From assembly GCF_013463155.1 (NCBI RefSeq), contig NZ_CP040781.1:1-64000 (forward strand): 64,000 nucleotides of DNA. The letters are read 5' to 3'. This stretch comes from Staphylococcus sp. 17KM0847 (GTDB lineage Bacteria; Bacillota; Bacilli; Staphylococcales; Staphylococcaceae). The notes beneath the pieces are model-generated. The model was not told the origin of the DNA, made no database searches, and saw nothing but the letters and a program-made list of their open reading frames with translations. A program made the position numbers and the translations under genes. Positions 24,672 to 34,958 of this stretch are shown here, one piece after another; within the stretch, counting starts at the first letter, position 1; each line of letters opens with the position of its first letter.

Positions 24672-25373
24672 ATGGCGAAAAAAGTAGTCGTAGTAGATGA
24701 TGAAAAACCGATTGCAGATATACTTGAATTTAACTTAAAAAAAGAAGGATATGATGTTTTTGTTGCATATGATGGTAATGATGCAGTAGAGCTCATTTAT
24801 ACACAAGAGCCAGATATTGTATTGCTTGATATTATGCTCCCGGGACAAGACGGTATGGAAGTCTGCCGTGAAGTGCGCAAAAAATTTGATATGCCCATTA
24901 TTATGTTAACAGCAAAAGACTCAGAAATTGATAAAGTGCTCGGTTTAGAACTCGGTGCAGATGACTATGTAACGAAACCGTTTAGTACACGTGAATTAAT
25001 TGCCCGTGTAAAAGCAAACTTACGTCGTCATCATGTCCAACCTACTCCTGATAATAACCAGCAAGCAAATGAAATAGAGATTAAAGATATTGTTGTTTAT
25101 CCAGATGCATACTCTATTAAAAAACGTGGTGTTGCAATTGATTTGACGCATCGTGAATTTGAACTTTTCCATTATTTATCGAAACACATGGGTCAAGTGA
25201 TGACACGTGAACATTTGCTTCAAACCGTGTGGGGATATGATTACTTTGGTGATGTACGTACAGTAGATGTAACCATTCGCCGTTTGCGTGAAAAAATTGA
25301 AGATGATCCCTCACATCCAGATTATATTGTGACACGTCGTGGTGTAGGATATTTCCTTCAAAACCATGAATAG
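24672..25373 (+). CDS. walR: Essential response regulator WalR (YycF)
   Basis: OmpR-family response regulator of the WalKR system that controls autolysins and cell-wall homeostasis. The 233-residue product has a receiver domain with DD at residues 9-10, the phospho-acceptor Asp in VLLDIMLPG (about Asp53) and the switch Lys in TKPF, followed by a winged-helix domain ending RRGVGYFLQ. The ATG at 24672 gives [13 protein letters not shown] as in other staphylococci. It heads the five-gene wal operon. Confidence 0.97.
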   Translation: MAKKVVVVDDEKPIADILEFNLKKEGYDVFVAYDGNDAVELIYTQEPDIVLLDIMLPGQDGMEVCREVRKKFDMPIIMLTAKDSEIDKVLGLELGADDYVTKPFSTRELIARVKANLRRHHVQPTPDNNQQANEIEIKDIVVYPDAYSIKKRGVAIDLTHREFELFHYLSKHMGQVMTREHLLQTVWGYDYFGDVRTVDVTIRRLREKIEDDPSHPDYIVTRRGVGYFLQNHE

Positions 25374-25394
25374 AAGGTTGAGGGGATTGCAGCT

Positions 25395-27227
25395 ATGAAG
25401 TGGTTAAAACAATTTCAATCTCTTCACACAAAGTTGGTTATTGTTTATGTATTGCTGATTATTATCGGTATGCAAATCATAGGGCTTTATTTTACGAATA
25501 GTTTAGAAAAAGAAATGACAGAAACATTTAAGACCAATATCTCACAGAATGCCAAACAAATTGAGTTGAGTATTGAAAAAATCTATGCGGAAGATAGTAA
25601 TGCAACGAATACGCAGAAAGATATTCAAAATTTACTAAATGAATATGCGAATCGAAATGAAATGATAGAAATTCGCTTTATTGATACAGATCAAATTATT
25701 ATGGCGACGTCTAAACAAGCAAATCGTCACTTGATCAATCAAAAAGCGACAGAAAGCTCTATTCAAAAAGCATTATCTTTAGGGCAAGCGAACTCTGATA
25801 CGGTGTTAAAAGATTATGGTGATGGCAAGCAACGCGTATGGGTGAAAAACATGCCTGTCACAACGAGTAAAGGCTTGATTGGAGATATTTATATTGAATC
25901 GAATATTAATCAAGTATATGACCAATTAAGTGATATTAATCAAATTTTCATCGTTGGTACAGCAATTTCTTTAATCATCACAATTATACTAGGTTTTTTT
26001 ATTGCACGTACAATTACCAAACCGATTACGGACATGCGTAACCAAACGGTTGAGATGTCTAAAGGAAACTATACGCAGCGTGTAAAGATTTATGGTAACG
26101 ATGAGATTGGTGAATTAGCGTTAGCATTTAATAATTTGTCAAAACGGGTTCAAGAAGCACAGGCGAATACTGAAAGTGAGAAGCGTCGGTTAAACTCGGT
26201 GATTACACATATGAGTGATGGCGTTATCGCAACAGATCGTCGCGGACGTGTACGTATTATTAATGATATGGCGTTAAAGATGCTTGGAAAGCCTAAAGAC
26301 GATGTAAAAGGACAATTTATTTTTGATGTTCTTGATTTGCAGGATGAATTTAGTTTAGAAGAATTAAATGAAAATAATGATAGCTTTTTACTAGATATTA
26401 ATGAAGAAGATGGTATTATTGCGCGCGTGAACTTTAGTACAATCGTTCAGAATACGGGGTTTGTAACGGGTTATATTGCTGTATTACATGATGTCACAGA
26501 GCAACAACAAATTGAGCGTGAACGTCGAGAATTTGTCGCGAACGTCTCACACGAGTTACGTACACCATTAACATCTATGAATAGTTATATTGAGGCATTA
26601 GAAGAAGGGGCTTGGCGTGATGAATCTATTGCACCACAGTTTCTATCAGTGACTCGAGAAGAAACGGAGCGCATGATACGTCTTGTAAACGATCTCTTAC
26701 ATTTATCGAAAATGGACAGTGAAACCGAACAGATCACCAAAGAAATTGTAGATTTCAATATGTTTATTAATAAAATCATCAACCGTCATGAAATGTCTGC
26801 GAAAGATACAATTTTTGTACGTGATATTCCTAAAGAAACGATATTTACAGAAGTTGATCCTGATAAGATGACGCAAGTATTTGATAATGTGATTACAAAT
26901 GCAATGAAATACTCAAGAGGTCAGAAAAGAGTAGAGTTTCATGTGAAACACAATGCGGTACATCATAGGTTGACGGTTCGGATTAAAGATAATGGCATAG
27001 GTATTCCAATTAATAAGGTAGATAAGATATTTGATCGTTTCTTCCGAGTAGATAAGGCACGCACACGTAAAATGGGTGGAACAGGTCTCGGTTTAGCAAT
27101 CTCTAAAGAGATTGTTGAGGCACATCAAGGTCGTATATGGGCGAACAGTGTTGAAGGACAAGGTACATCTATTTTTATTACTTTACCATGTGAAGCGATA
27201 GATGATGGTGATTGGGATGCGGATTAG
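25395..27227 (+). CDS. walK: Sensor histidine kinase WalK (YycG)
   Basis: Membrane sensor kinase partner of WalR, 610 residues. It has two transmembrane helices (about 14-32 and 182-204) flanking an extracellular Cache/PAS-like domain, then HAMP, an intracellular PAS, the HisKA box [15 protein letters not shown], and the HATPase motifs NAMKYS, DNGIGIP and GTGLGLAI. It follows walR by 21 nt, and its last codons overlap the start of walH. Confidence 0.97.
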   Translation: MKWLKQFQSLHTKLVIVYVLLIIIGMQIIGLYFTNSLEKEMTETFKTNISQNAKQIELSIEKIYAEDSNATNTQKDIQNLLNEYANRNEMIEIRFIDTDQIIMATSKQANRHLINQKATESSIQKALSLGQANSDTVLKDYGDGKQRVWVKNMPVTTSKGLIGDIYIESNINQVYDQLSDINQIFIVGTAISLIITIILGFFIARTITKPITDMRNQTVEMSKGNYTQRVKIYGNDEIGELALAFNNLSKRVQEAQANTESEKRRLNSVITHMSDGVIATDRRGRVRIINDMALKMLGKPKDDVKGQFIFDVLDLQDEFSLEELNENNDSFLLDINEEDGIIARVNFSTIVQNTGFVTGYIAVLHDVTEQQQIERERREFVANVSHELRTPLTSMNSYIEALEEGAWRDESIAPQFLSVTREETERMIRLVNDLLHLSKMDSETEQITKEIVDFNMFINKIINRHEMSAKDTIFVRDIPKETIFTEVDPDKMTQVFDNVITNAMKYSRGQKRVEFHVKHNAVHHRLTVRIKDNGIGIPINKVDKIFDRFFRVDKARTRKMGGTGLGLAISKEIVEAHQGRIWANSVEGQGTSIFITLPCEAIDDGDWDAD

Positions 27228-28554
27228 AGAACTGATTAAGTCTATTATTCTTATTACGCTTGTATTATCAAGTATTGTTCTTACTGTGATGATTTGGAAT
27301 TTTTCACCGGATTTGACAAATATTGATAATTCACAAACGAAAGAAACAACAAAATCGATTGGCCCTCGTTTTGATGCAGAGGTTGAGCAAGCAGTCACGC
27401 CATTACAGATGGTTCACGTACATAACGATAAGATAGAAGGCACACCCGCGACGTCGGAAGTCACAAATTTAACGCAACTTTTTGATAAACAACATGTTAA
27501 AGAAGTCGTTTATATTGAAAATGAACAAGCCCTCTTATTGCGAGACGTGAGCAATCATTTTCTTGTTTTAGACTACCCGACAGACATACCTCTATCTATG
27601 TATTTAAGTGATGTCTTAGATGTACAAGCTAAAGTACCGAGTGATTTTACGTTTGACCGTTTACTCTATGATATAGATTCAGAAGATAATTTGGTGATCT
27701 ATGCATTACAGCCTGATCGACATCGTGCTATTCAGATTAAGACAACAGTGAAAGCCAGTGATGTCAAATCTCGTATTGATCGCATGAATTCATCTTTAGA
27801 ACCCTATACCAATATAACAACAAACCAAGATACAATTAATAAGGCAACATACGTGTATGCGCAAAAAGAACCTAAAAAACTCAAGTCTTATCGTACGATA
27901 TTCAATCACATTAGTGTGGAAGATTTGAATGCGATACTCTTTGATGATACGCCGATTGTACGAACAACTAATAGCGGTAACACCATTTACAATAATAATA
28001 CGGGTGTTGTTAATTATGATGCGAATAAAAAGACGTATCATTATACAAATCTCTCAGAAGATGAACAAAGTACCCGAGATATGAATATCAGTATTCCAAG
28101 AACATTTGATTATATTAATAAGCACGGTGGATTTACGGATGACTTTCGATTATTTAATACGAATAGCCATCAAGGGGAAATCACCTACCAAATGTTCTTT
28201 AATGGACGCCCAATATTCTACCCCAACCAGCTTAATCAAATTCATGTTATATGGGGAGAGCGTGGTATTTTTGAATATAGTCGTGGTTTATTAAAAACCA
28301 ATGCAACGATAAGTAATAGTGAAAAATCTAAATCACTTCCAGCTGTTGAAAGTGTCCGATCTGAGTTAGCAAGTAACAACACGCTTGATTTTGGCAAGAT
28401 TGAACAGATGATTGTAGGCTATAAGATGATTTCACATAAAGGACCAGATGAACAGTTGGAAATTCAAGAAAATAGTCGATTTGAGCCAAGGTGGTATATC
28501 AAGTATGCGGGTGAATGGTATGAATATGATGATGGGGAGTTGATTGAGCAGTGA
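27217..28554 (+). CDS. walH: Two-component system regulatory protein WalH (YycH)
   Basis: A 445-residue membrane-anchored extracytoplasmic protein that modulates WalK together with WalI. It has one N-terminal transmembrane helix (about residues 7-25), then a large extracellular domain containing the conserved [18 protein letters not shown] region and the C-terminal [15 protein letters not shown] start at the ATG at 27217 ([10 protein letters not shown]), which overlaps walK by 11 nt. An earlier ATG at 27202 is in frame. Confidence 0.92.
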   Translation: MRIRELIKSIILITLVLSSIVLTVMIWNFSPDLTNIDNSQTKETTKSIGPRFDAEVEQAVTPLQMVHVHNDKIEGTPATSEVTNLTQLFDKQHVKEVVYIENEQALLLRDVSNHFLVLDYPTDIPLSMYLSDVLDVQAKVPSDFTFDRLLYDIDSEDNLVIYALQPDRHRAIQIKTTVKASDVKSRIDRMNSSLEPYTNITTNQDTINKATYVYAQKEPKKLKSYRTIFNHISVEDLNAILFDDTPIVRTTNSGNTIYNNNTGVVNYDANKKTYHYTNLSEDEQSTRDMNISIPRTFDYINKHGGFTDDFRLFNTNSHQGEITYQMFFNGRPIFYPNQLNQIHVIWGERGIFEYSRGLLKTNATISNSEKSKSLPAVESVRSELASNNTLDFGKIEQMIVGYKMISHKGPDEQLEIQENSRFEPRWYIKYAGEWYEYDDGELIEQ

Positions 28555-29330
28555 ATTGGAAACGTGCAAAAACACTTTTCATTAGTGTATTCTTACTGAT
28601 TAATATTTGTCTCGTACTTGTATATATAGAAAAATATAATAAATCTCAAATCAATCAAACAGTTAATGACGACAGTGTCGATTTTCAACAAGAGAATATA
28701 AGGACGCCTAAAAATATACCTGATGTAAGTAAAGTCAAGATGCGACTGATTACGGCACGATCAAAAGATTTTGAGTCGGAGTTAGAAAAGCAAAATGATA
28801 TAAGTGTAAGTAGTGACGGTTATACGTTAACACGGGAAATGGATGAGACCGTTGATGTCAAACGAGATCCTATTTCACACCTTAAGCCCTATATTAATCA
28901 TAATGTTTATAAAGGAAATGAATATCAATATTATGATACACAGGGTGATGAAATACGATATGAACAAACGTTTGAAGGCTTTCCGATTATGAATAACCAG
29001 CGTGCAACTTTAACGTTTATATCAAAAGATGACAAGGTGGAAAGTTATAATCAGTCAGCTATGCAAGACATACGACCGTCTAAAGGTGCGAATAATCATT
29101 TTCATAAAGTGATCAGTGCACATGACGCTTTAGAAGCATTGTATTATAATCAATATTTGAAGTCAGGACAAGAAGTTACACATCTGAGATTAGGGTATTA
29201 TACTGTAGTTAAGGAAACGAATGTACAAGTCCTTCAAGCAAACTGGGAAGTGCGAGTGAAAGACGGAAAGCAGTCTAAAACGTATTATGTAGAAGCAGTA
29301 TCTACCAATCCACAAATCATTGAACAATAG
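28551..29330 (+). CDS. walI: Two-component system regulatory protein WalI (YycI)
   Basis: A 259-residue protein with a single N-terminal transmembrane helix (about residues 7-26) and an extracytoplasmic domain of the YycI family. It interacts with WalH and WalK. It starts at a GTG ([10 protein letters not shown]) that overlaps the walH stop by 4 nt, so translation is coupled. Confidence 0.92.
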   Translation: MNWKRAKTLFISVFLLINICLVLVYIEKYNKSQINQTVNDDSVDFQQENIRTPKNIPDVSKVKMRLITARSKDFESELEKQNDISVSSDGYTLTREMDETVDVKRDPISHLKPYINHNVYKGNEYQYYDTQGDEIRYEQTFEGFPIMNNQRATLTFISKDDKVESYNQSAMQDIRPSKGANNHFHKVISAHDALEALYYNQYLKSGQEVTHLRLGYYTVVKETNVQVLQANWEVRVKDGKQSKTYYVEAVSTNPQIIEQ

Positions 29331-29343
29331 AAAGGGTGGTCAC

Positions 29344-30135
29344 TTGATACGAATGAGTGTACTCGCAAGTGGCAGTACAGGTAACGCAACATATATAGAA
29401 AATGAAAAAGGCAGTTTATTGGTAGACGTTGGATTAACTGGTAAAAAGATGGAAGGTTTATTTGAACAAATCGATCGAAAAATTGAAAATGTGAACGGTA
29501 TTCTTGTGACGCATGAACACAGTGATCACATTAAAGGATTGGGTGTTATTGCACGTAAATATGGCTTGCCCATTTACGCTAATGAGAAAACATGGTCGTG
29601 TATCGATAAAAAGGACAGTAAAATACCATCAGAACAAAAATTTATCTTTAATCCATATGAAACAAAATCAATTGCAGGTTTTGATATCGAATCATTTAAC
29701 GTGTCTCATGATGCCATAGATCCACAATTTTATATTTTTCATAATGATTATAAAAAATTGACATTAATTACCGACACGGGCTATGTATCAGATCGCATGA
29801 AAGGCATGATTCGAGGAAGTGATGCTTTTGTCTTTGAAAGCAATCACGATGTGGATATGTTACGGATGTGTCGCTACCCTTGGAAAACGAAACAGCGCAT
29901 TTTGAGTGATATGGGTCATGTTTCTAATGAAGACGCTGCGCATGCCATGCGAGACGTGATTACAGGTCAAACGAAGCGTATTTATTTATCACATTTGTCA
30001 CAAGACAATAATATGAAAGACCTAGCCCGAATGAGTGTAGGACAAATCTTACAGGAACATGATATTGATCCAGTCAATGAAGTAAAGTTATGTGATACAG
30101 ATAAAGCACAAGCAACCCCTATATATACAGTGTAA
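29344..30135 (+). CDS. walJ: WalJ/YycJ metallo-beta-lactamase-fold hydrolase
   Basis: A 263-residue MBL-fold protein of the YycJ family, thought to be a 5'-3' exonuclease-like enzyme linked to DNA repair or cell-division coordination. Metal-binding motifs visible are [20 protein letters not shown] and the late [10 protein letters not shown]. The start is probably the TTG at 29344, placed 5-9 nt after AAAGGGTGG; ATG 29353 is an in-frame alternative. It is the last gene of the wal operon. Confidence 0.92.
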   Translation: MIRMSVLASGSTGNATYIENEKGSLLVDVGLTGKKMEGLFEQIDRKIENVNGILVTHEHSDHIKGLGVIARKYGLPIYANEKTWSCIDKKDSKIPSEQKFIFNPYETKSIAGFDIESFNVSHDAIDPQFYIFHNDYKKLTLITDTGYVSDRMKGMIRGSDAFVFESNHDVDMLRMCRYPWKTKQRILSDMGHVSNEDAAHAMRDVITGQTKRIYLSHLSQDNNMKDLARMSVGQILQEHDIDPVNEVKLCDTDKAQATPIYTV

Positions 30136-30208
30136 ATCATGGATAGAAAGTCATATATAAGCACACGAAACGAAGTGTAAGCATATATGGCTTTTTATTA
30201 TAAATAAG

Positions 30209-30397
30209 TTATCCCCAAAGTTGATCAAAAAATGAGGATAAAATGATTTATACACATGTTAATAAAGATGTTACCAACAAAACTATCCACATATCAACAG
30301 ATTTATCCACAAAATACGAGTGTTGATTCGTATTTTATAATGAATATCATCCATAATTGAGGATATAACTGTGTATAAGTTGATATTTTGTGGATAA
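30209..30397. repeat. Cluster of DnaA boxes upstream of rlmH
   Basis: Four exact matches to TTATNCACA occur in 150 bp: TTATACACA 30248-30256, TTATCCACA 30303-30311, and on the minus strand TGTGTATAA 30370-30378 and TGTGGATAA 30389-30397. One-mismatch copies are at 30209-30217 (TTATCCCCA) and 30283-30291 (CTATCCACA). The last box ends 16 nt before the rlmH start codon, so DnaA binding could also affect rlmH expression. Confidence 0.75.
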
Positions 30398-30413
30398 CTT
30401 TAAAGGAGTTTAT

Positions 30414-30893
30414 ATGAAAATTACAATTATTGCAGTTGGAAAATTGAAAGAAAAATATTGGAAACAAGCCATAGCAGAATACGAAAAACGTTTAGGTGCA
30501 TACAGCAAAATAGATATGATTGAAGTGGCTGATGAAAAAGCACCAGAGACTATGAGTGATAAAGAAATTGAACAAGTGAAACAAAAAGAAGGACAGCGGA
30601 TTCTCTCAAAAATTAAACCCCAATCTACAGTAATTACATTAGAAATCCAAGGCAAGATGTTAAGTTCAGAAAGTTTAGCACAAGAAATACAACAACGTAT
30701 GACAAGAGGGACAAGTGATTTCACATTTGTTATAGGAGGATCTAATGGGTTGCATCAAGACGTCTTGCAACGTAGTGACTATGCATTATCTTTTAGTCGG
30801 ATGACATTTCCACACCAAATGATGCGCGTTATATTGTTGGAGCAAGTGTACCGAGCGTTTAAGATTATGCGTGGGGAAGCATATCATAAATAA
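30414..30893 (+). CDS. rlmH: 23S rRNA pseudouridine-1915 N3-methyltransferase RlmH (OrfX)
   Basis: SPOUT-class methyltransferase that modifies pseudouridine 1915 of 23S rRNA on the 70S ribosome. The 159-residue product shows the SAM-binding knot [13 protein letters not shown] and the C-terminus [30 protein letters not shown] (quoted as two short family segments: [13 protein letters not shown] and [13 protein letters not shown]). The ATG at 30414 has AAAGGAG upstream. Its last codons form the SCC integration site. The coding sequence is restored after insertion, as expected for SCC elements. Confidence 0.97.
   Translation: MKITIIAVGKLKEKYWKQAIAEYEKRLGAYSKIDMIEVADEKAPETMSDKEIEQVKQKEGQRILSKIKPQSTVITLEIQGKMLSSESLAQEIQQRMTRGTSDFTFVIGGSNGLHQDVLQRSDYALSFSRMTFPHQMMRVILLEQVYRAFKIMRGEAYHK
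30873..30889 (+). repeat. SCC attachment site attL (rlmH 3' end)
   Basis: GGGGAAGCATATCATAA at the 3' end of rlmH corresponds to the SCC integration-site sequence GAAGC(A/T)TATCATAA. The identical 17 bp recur at 40162-40178, marking the two ends of an inserted element. Confidence 0.9.
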
Positions 30894-30899
30894 AACTAA

Positions 30900-31005
30900 A
30901 AAATATATTTTGAACAATTTATTTTTAAAGACAAGGTTACAGCAATAAAAGCGATTAATTCATATATAGAATTTTTTAATCAAGAGAGAATAACATTAAA
31001 AATGG
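30900..31005 (+). pseudogene. IS3-family transposase C-terminal remnant
   Basis: The frame beginning at 30900 translates without a stop into KIYFEQF...TAIKAINSYIEFFNQERITLKM, which has the look of the C-terminal end of IS3-family (IS150 group) OrfB. In that group, YIxFxNxxRIxxKxxG precedes the terminus. The GL.P.EYR ending is missing because the reading passes into a GGGGCTGGGACATAA-type intergenic sequence. It begins within about 10 bp of the rlmH stop. Only about 35 codons remain. Confidence 0.6.
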
Positions 31006-31035
31006 GGCTGGGACATAATTCTCGGCTCTTTTTAC

Positions 31036-31083
31036 GAAGAAGGCCTAATTAAATGTTTTTTGACATTTAATTAGGCCTTCTTC
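31036..31083. terminator. Perfect 21-bp inverted repeat
   Basis: The arm at 31036-31056 (GAAGAAGGCCTAATTAAATG plus T) is exactly complementary to 31063-31083 around a 6-nt loop. It follows a staphylococcal intergenic motif, GGGGCTGGGACATAATTC (about 31003-31020). It is probably a bidirectional terminator tied to the adjacent insertion-sequence end. Confidence 0.7.
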
Positions 31084-31158
31084 ATAGATATTATTAAAAA
31101 ATAAAGCACTTCCTTTATAATTGTTAATAACGACAAAAACAAAAAAGAAGCACTTTAT

Positions 31159-32205
31159 ATGTAAAAAGGTATAACATATATCATCTCACACTACCAATCA
31201 AAACTGAAATTTCTTTCCCCAAAAAATGATATCGCATCTATTATCAATAAACTCGTTGAATCTATTCCTCAAGAAACTTTCAATCAATATTACAATCATA
31301 GAGGACCTTCGTCCTACCACCTTAAAATGATGTTAAAAATACTTTTGTATAGCTATGCCCACTCTGTTTTCTCGGGAAGAAGAATTGAATTTCTACTTAA
31401 AGATAGTTGTCGAATGATGTGGCTTGCACAAGGTCAAACACCTTCATACAGAACAATCAATCGTTTTAAAGTGAACCCACATATGATGGCGTTCTTACAT
31501 GTTCTTTATGTTGGTTTAAGAGCACAACTATTAGAAGATAAGCTCATCACAGAAGACGCCATTTATATAGATAGTACAAAGATAGAAGCTAATGCGAATA
31601 AGTATACGTTTCAATGACTCGCTAATACAAAACGTTTTAGTGAATCTGTTGTTAAAAAATCAACCGCTATGTATGAACAGTTAATCACAGAAGAAATTAT
31701 TCCTGAAATTAAACGAGGGTCTTCAGATGACTTAACTCAAGAAGAATTAAATCGTATAGAGATGTATTTAGATGACAAAAATGACGCACTCACTTCTGAA
31801 ATTGAAACATCCCAAGATGTTGAAACAAGAAAAACACTTAGAAAACAAAGAAGCGAAGTGAGAAAACATAAAAAAGCATTCAAAGATTTTAAAGAACGCA
31901 AAATCAAATACGAGAAACAAATGGAAATTTATGGTGACAGAAAAAGCTACTCTAAGACAGACCATGATGCGACATTTATGAGAATGAAAGAGGATCATAT
32001 GAGAAATGGGCAATTGAAACCCGGCTATAACCTGCAGATACCGACAAATAATCAATTCGTTTTGGCATATGGCGTTTATAGTAACCCTGGCGATACACGG
32101 ACACTTGAACCGTTCTTAAAATCAATTGAAGAATTATATGGTGACATTCCGGAGTATATTGTGGCAGATGCAGGCTATGGTAGTGAACATAATTATACAA
32201 TGAGA
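31159..32205 (+). pseudogene. IS1182-family transposase, degraded
   Basis: Homology to IS1182-family DDE transposases runs from TLPIKTEISFP (31184 onward) through SYHLKMMLKILLYSYAHSVFSGRRIE, given here by its ends SYHLKMMLK and VFSGRRIE. It continues to YIDSTKIEANANKYTF (first catalytic Asp) and [12 protein letters not shown] (second). Lesions seen are a stop immediately after the ATG at 31159, a frameshift in the A run near 31225, an in-frame TGA at 31615-31617 where a Trp codon is expected, and loss of the C-terminal third after about 32205. It cannot make active transposase. Confidence 0.85.
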
Positions 32206-32286
32206 AAGATGACTACTACACATGTCCGAATAAGAAGGAATTACATTTCCGAAGTTATAGTAAAAGAAGAGACTAAATTAACTGAC

Positions 32287-32710
32287 AAAAAGCAAAACAA
32301 CACGAATAAAAAAGAATAAAAGTAATCAAGCTAATACAAATCAAAAAAATCCAAATCAGGAACAAATATCATCAGCAAATGAACAAAATATAGACAATTC
32401 AGAGGATCCGAATAACATTATGAAAAACGATACAAATGGTGATGGCGTTATTACTAGAGATGAAACGACACCTGAACTAGAGAAACTAGAAAAAGACGGT
32501 AAATTCCAAGTAGCTTCCAAGGGCATTGATACTAATGATGAGAATACCGAAGGCAACCAACCTAAATATATAGCTGAAGATGCTAAAAACATGTCTGATG
32601 ATGAATTTTTAGAGGCATATAAAGAAGGCATGTCAAGCGAAGATGCTGATGCTGTAGATGAATTATCTAAAGATCCAGCTTATAAAGAATATTTAAGAGG
32701 TCAAGTTTAA
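32287..32710 (+). CDS. Acidic hypothetical protein with EF-hand-like loop, possibly 5'-truncated
   Basis: An intact 96-residue reading frame from the ATG at 32420 to 32710, open upstream without a stop to about 32287. The upstream part encodes an Asn/Gln-rich linker ([17 protein letters not shown]). [12 protein letters not shown] (residues 4-15 from the ATG) is a good calcium-binding EF-hand/dockerin-type loop. The rest is acidic ([29 protein letters not shown], of which [11 protein letters not shown] is typical). No good ribosome binding site serves the ATG. The gene probably lost its original N-terminus to the IS1182 junction or to an A-run frameshift near 32315. Function unknown. Confidence 0.45.
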
Positions 32711-32751
32711 TGGTCAAGGTGGCAATTATTAAATTTAAGGATGAATAGATT

Positions 32752-32955
32752 ATGAAAAAATTATTAAGCACAATAACAATAATTGCTATCTTAGGTATTT
32801 TAGCAACGGTGGCAGTCTTCGAATACAACAAGTATCAAGAAGTAGAATTAGAAAAAAATAAATTACAGGCTCAACAAAAAGAAAATGAAGATAGTAATTC
32901 GCAAAGTACTACCGAAACATTTAATAATGAGAATCAATCAAATGCTAATACCTGA
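32752..32955 (+). CDS. Small single-pass membrane protein with coiled coil
   Basis: A 67-residue protein: a short basic start (MKK), one hydrophobic helix (about residues 4-24), a charged heptad-like stretch (VELEKNKLQAQQKENE) and an Asn/Ser/Thr-rich tail. AAGGATG lies 10-12 nt before the ATG. I recognise no family. It sits between the acidic protein and the Sdp-like operon. Style and composition match its upstream neighbour, so the two may belong to one lost locus. Confidence 0.5.
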   Translation: MKKLLSTITIIAILGILATVAVFEYNKYQEVELEKNKLQAQQKENEDSNSQSTTETFNNENQSNANT

Positions 32956-33040
32956 AACAAGACCAACTTGTATATATAAAAGCACCAAACTCACTGTAAT
33001 TTTATAATACAAATTCAGAAACAAGATGCTAATAAATTGC

Positions 33041-33069
33041 TTGATACTTTAAAATTAAGAAACTATTAT
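33041..33069 (+). promoter_or_regulatory. Promoter of the Sdp-like operon
   Basis: TTGATA (33041-33046), a 17-bp spacer, and TATTAT (33064-33069) give a good sigma-A promoter about 65 nt ahead of the first gene. Confidence 0.55.
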
Positions 33070-33135
33070 TTTCTATGTAAGCCTTTTCTAACAATATATA
33101 TTGTGTTATTTTAACTTTAGAAAGGAGGTTTACAT

Positions 33136-33552
33136 ATTAGAAATTATAAAGAACTGATACTTTTATTTCTTTACTTCGTAATTTTAATAATTAGTTTGTT
33201 TTTAATTATTAAAAATTGGAATATTACACCCAATAGTATCCCAATGCATTTAAGCAATGATAGTGTGTATACTACAAAGTACATTCTTTTTTTACCTATT
33301 TTTTTAAGTTTACTTAGTTTTTTGCTCTTATATTTATATAGAAAACAAAATAGGTTTAAAAATCAAACTAATTTATTTTTACAGTATTCTATAGGTCTAT
33401 ACTTTTTATATATTAGTAACTTTTATGTATTAATATTAATAGACAAGACAAATATATTTTTTAATAAATTAGTTTTACTCTCATTGCCACTAATTATAAT
33501 AGCTGGCTTAATTGCTGTAGAGGTGTGTACCAAGTTAAGGAAGGATTGTTAA
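33136..33552 (+). CDS. SdpI-like (DUF1648) immunity protein candidate, probable ATT start
   Basis: A 138-residue protein with about four transmembrane helices. The segment NITPNSIPMHLSNDS followed by a hydrophobic LPIFLSLL stretch resembles the DUF1648 pattern (P..IP.H.....) at the N-terminus of SdpI-type immunity proteins. The first in-frame ATG is at 33241 and would remove the first helix. A strong ribosome binding site AAAGGAGG (33121-33128) instead points to an ATT codon at 33136, giving MRNYKELILLF. It lies 1 nt before the SdpA-like gene and likely protects the producer. The call rests on position and a weak motif. Confidence 0.6.
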   Translation: MRNYKELILLFLYFVILIISLFLIIKNWNITPNSIPMHLSNDSVYTTKYILFLPIFLSLLSFLLLYLYRKQNRFKNQTNLFLQYSIGLYFLYISNFYVLILIDKTNIFFNKLVLLSLPLIIIAGLIAVEVCTKLRKDC

Positions 33553-33553
33553 A

Positions 33554-34084
33554 TTGAAAAGTTCATTTAAAATTTTTTTCATTATTTACTTTCTGCTATT
33601 TATATCATTATTTATCATATCTTTTTCATTTTCTTACTCTAAAACGCCTATTAAAATCCCCAATTCACTTGAAACTACAATTTCAAAAGTATTCACTCAA
33701 GGCTGGGGATTCTTTAGTAAAAATCCAAAAGATGAAAAATTTTATGCTATTGACTTAAAAACAGGGGATTATGTTGGTGAATGGCCTAATATGACATTAG
33801 GTAATTTTTATGGTTTTAAAAAAAAGGGTAGATCTCAAGGTATTGAGCTAGGTCGTTTATATGAAAAGGCTAATCCAGCCAATATGAAAAAATGCAAAAA
33901 TTCCCCCAAACAATGTTTAACTAAAATGAAACCTATAAATGTTGAAAATGACATAAAAGAACCTACAATTTTAGGTGACGTAGGCATAATTAAAGAAGAA
34001 CCTACACCTTGGGCATGGGCAAATGATTATAAAGGTTCTATGCCTTCAAAAGTTATGAGGTTAAAAGTATATGAAAAAAATTGA
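33554..34084 (+). CDS. sdpA: SdpA family antimicrobial peptide maturation protein
   Basis: A 176-residue protein with an N-terminal transmembrane helix (about residues 6-26) and an extracytoplasmic or peripheral domain. It has the SdpA-like TQGWGFFSKNPKDEKFYA and SRSQGIE-type (GRSQGIELG) segments. In B. subtilis SdpA acts with SdpB to convert pro-SdpC into the active SDP toxin. It starts at the TTG at 33554 with AAGGAAGGA 8 nt upstream. Its stop overlaps the next gene. Four cysteines or fewer are seen, in KKCKNSPKQC. Confidence 0.82.
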   Translation: MKSSFKIFFIIYFLLFISLFIISFSFSYSKTPIKIPNSLETTISKVFTQGWGFFSKNPKDEKFYAIDLKTGDYVGEWPNMTLGNFYGFKKKGRSQGIELGRLYEKANPANMKKCKNSPKQCLTKMKPINVENDIKEPTILGDVGIIKEEPTPWAWANDYKGSMPSKVMRLKVYEKN

Positions 34085-34958
34085 AGAAAGTATCATGAAT
34101 TTTAACTGTCTTACTAATGTTTATGGGTTAGCAAGAAGTCTAATAGCTTTAAGTACATTACTTACATTATTATTCAATCCAGTCCACAATTTATTTTTAC
34201 CCATGTCAGGTATTGATCAATATCCTTCTGGTAACGGATTATTTAGTTTATTTAATTTAGTGCCTGCTAATTATTTTTATTTATCAATAGTTAAATGGTT
34301 CTTTTTAATATTGCTATTATTAATTATTATTGGGTGGAGACCTAGATTTACAGGGATTATTCATTGGTATATTTCGTATAGCTTCTACACAGCAGCAGCA
34401 ACACTTGATGGTGGCGATCAAGTAGCCGTAGCCCTAACTTTTTTAATGATTCCTATAACATTAGTTGATAGTAGAAAATGGCACTGGAGTAGCATTAATT
34501 TTAAAAATGATTTTTCAAGAATAGTAGCTATAGTCCCTTATTATATGATTAGACTTCAAGTTGCAATTATATATTTACATTCCTTTCTAGCAAAAGTTAC
34601 GAGAGAAGAATGGATTAATGGTACAGCTGTTTATTATTATTTACAAGATCCTTTATTTGGATTGAATAACTTCTTTTTGACCTTGGTTAATCCTATTCTG
34701 AATTCATGGCTAGTAGTTATACCAACCTGGGGAACATTAATTGTACAATTAGTTTTATTTGGAGCTTTATTTGCCCCTAAAAATCATTGGAAAAACTATT
34801 TTATTGTAGGTATATTTATGCATGAAATATTCGCATTAATGTTAGGCCTATTTAGTTTTTCTATAGCTATGGCAGGGGCCTTGGTTTTATATTTAGTCCC
34901 CATTAATGAAAAATTAAATATTTTAGGAGGAAAAAATGAAAATCTCAAAAAGAATTAG
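34071..34958 (+). CDS. sdpB: SdpB family (HTTM-domain) membrane maturation protein
   Basis: A 295-residue polytopic membrane protein of the HTTM/SdpB type, related to vitamin-K-dependent gamma-carboxylase membrane domains. Typical features are GLARSLIALSTLLTLLFNP at the start, a GWRPRFTGIIHWYISYSF segment, GGDQVA, and the RLQVAIIYLHSFLAKVTREEW helix (cited by its ends RLQVAIIYLHS and KVTREEW). B. subtilis SdpB is required to mature the SDP peptide. The start overlaps the SdpA-like stop by 14 nt and its end overlaps the next gene by 23 nt, a tightly coupled operon. Confidence 0.85.
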   Translation: MKKIEESIMNFNCLTNVYGLARSLIALSTLLTLLFNPVHNLFLPMSGIDQYPSGNGLFSLFNLVPANYFYLSIVKWFFLILLLLIIIGWRPRFTGIIHWYISYSFYTAAATLDGGDQVAVALTFLMIPITLVDSRKWHWSSINFKNDFSRIVAIVPYYMIRLQVAIIYLHSFLAKVTREEWINGTAVYYYLQDPLFGLNNFFLTLVNPILNSWLVVIPTWGTLIVQLVLFGALFAPKNHWKNYFIVGIFMHEIFALMLGLFSFSIAMAGALVLYLVPINEKLNILGGKNENLKKN

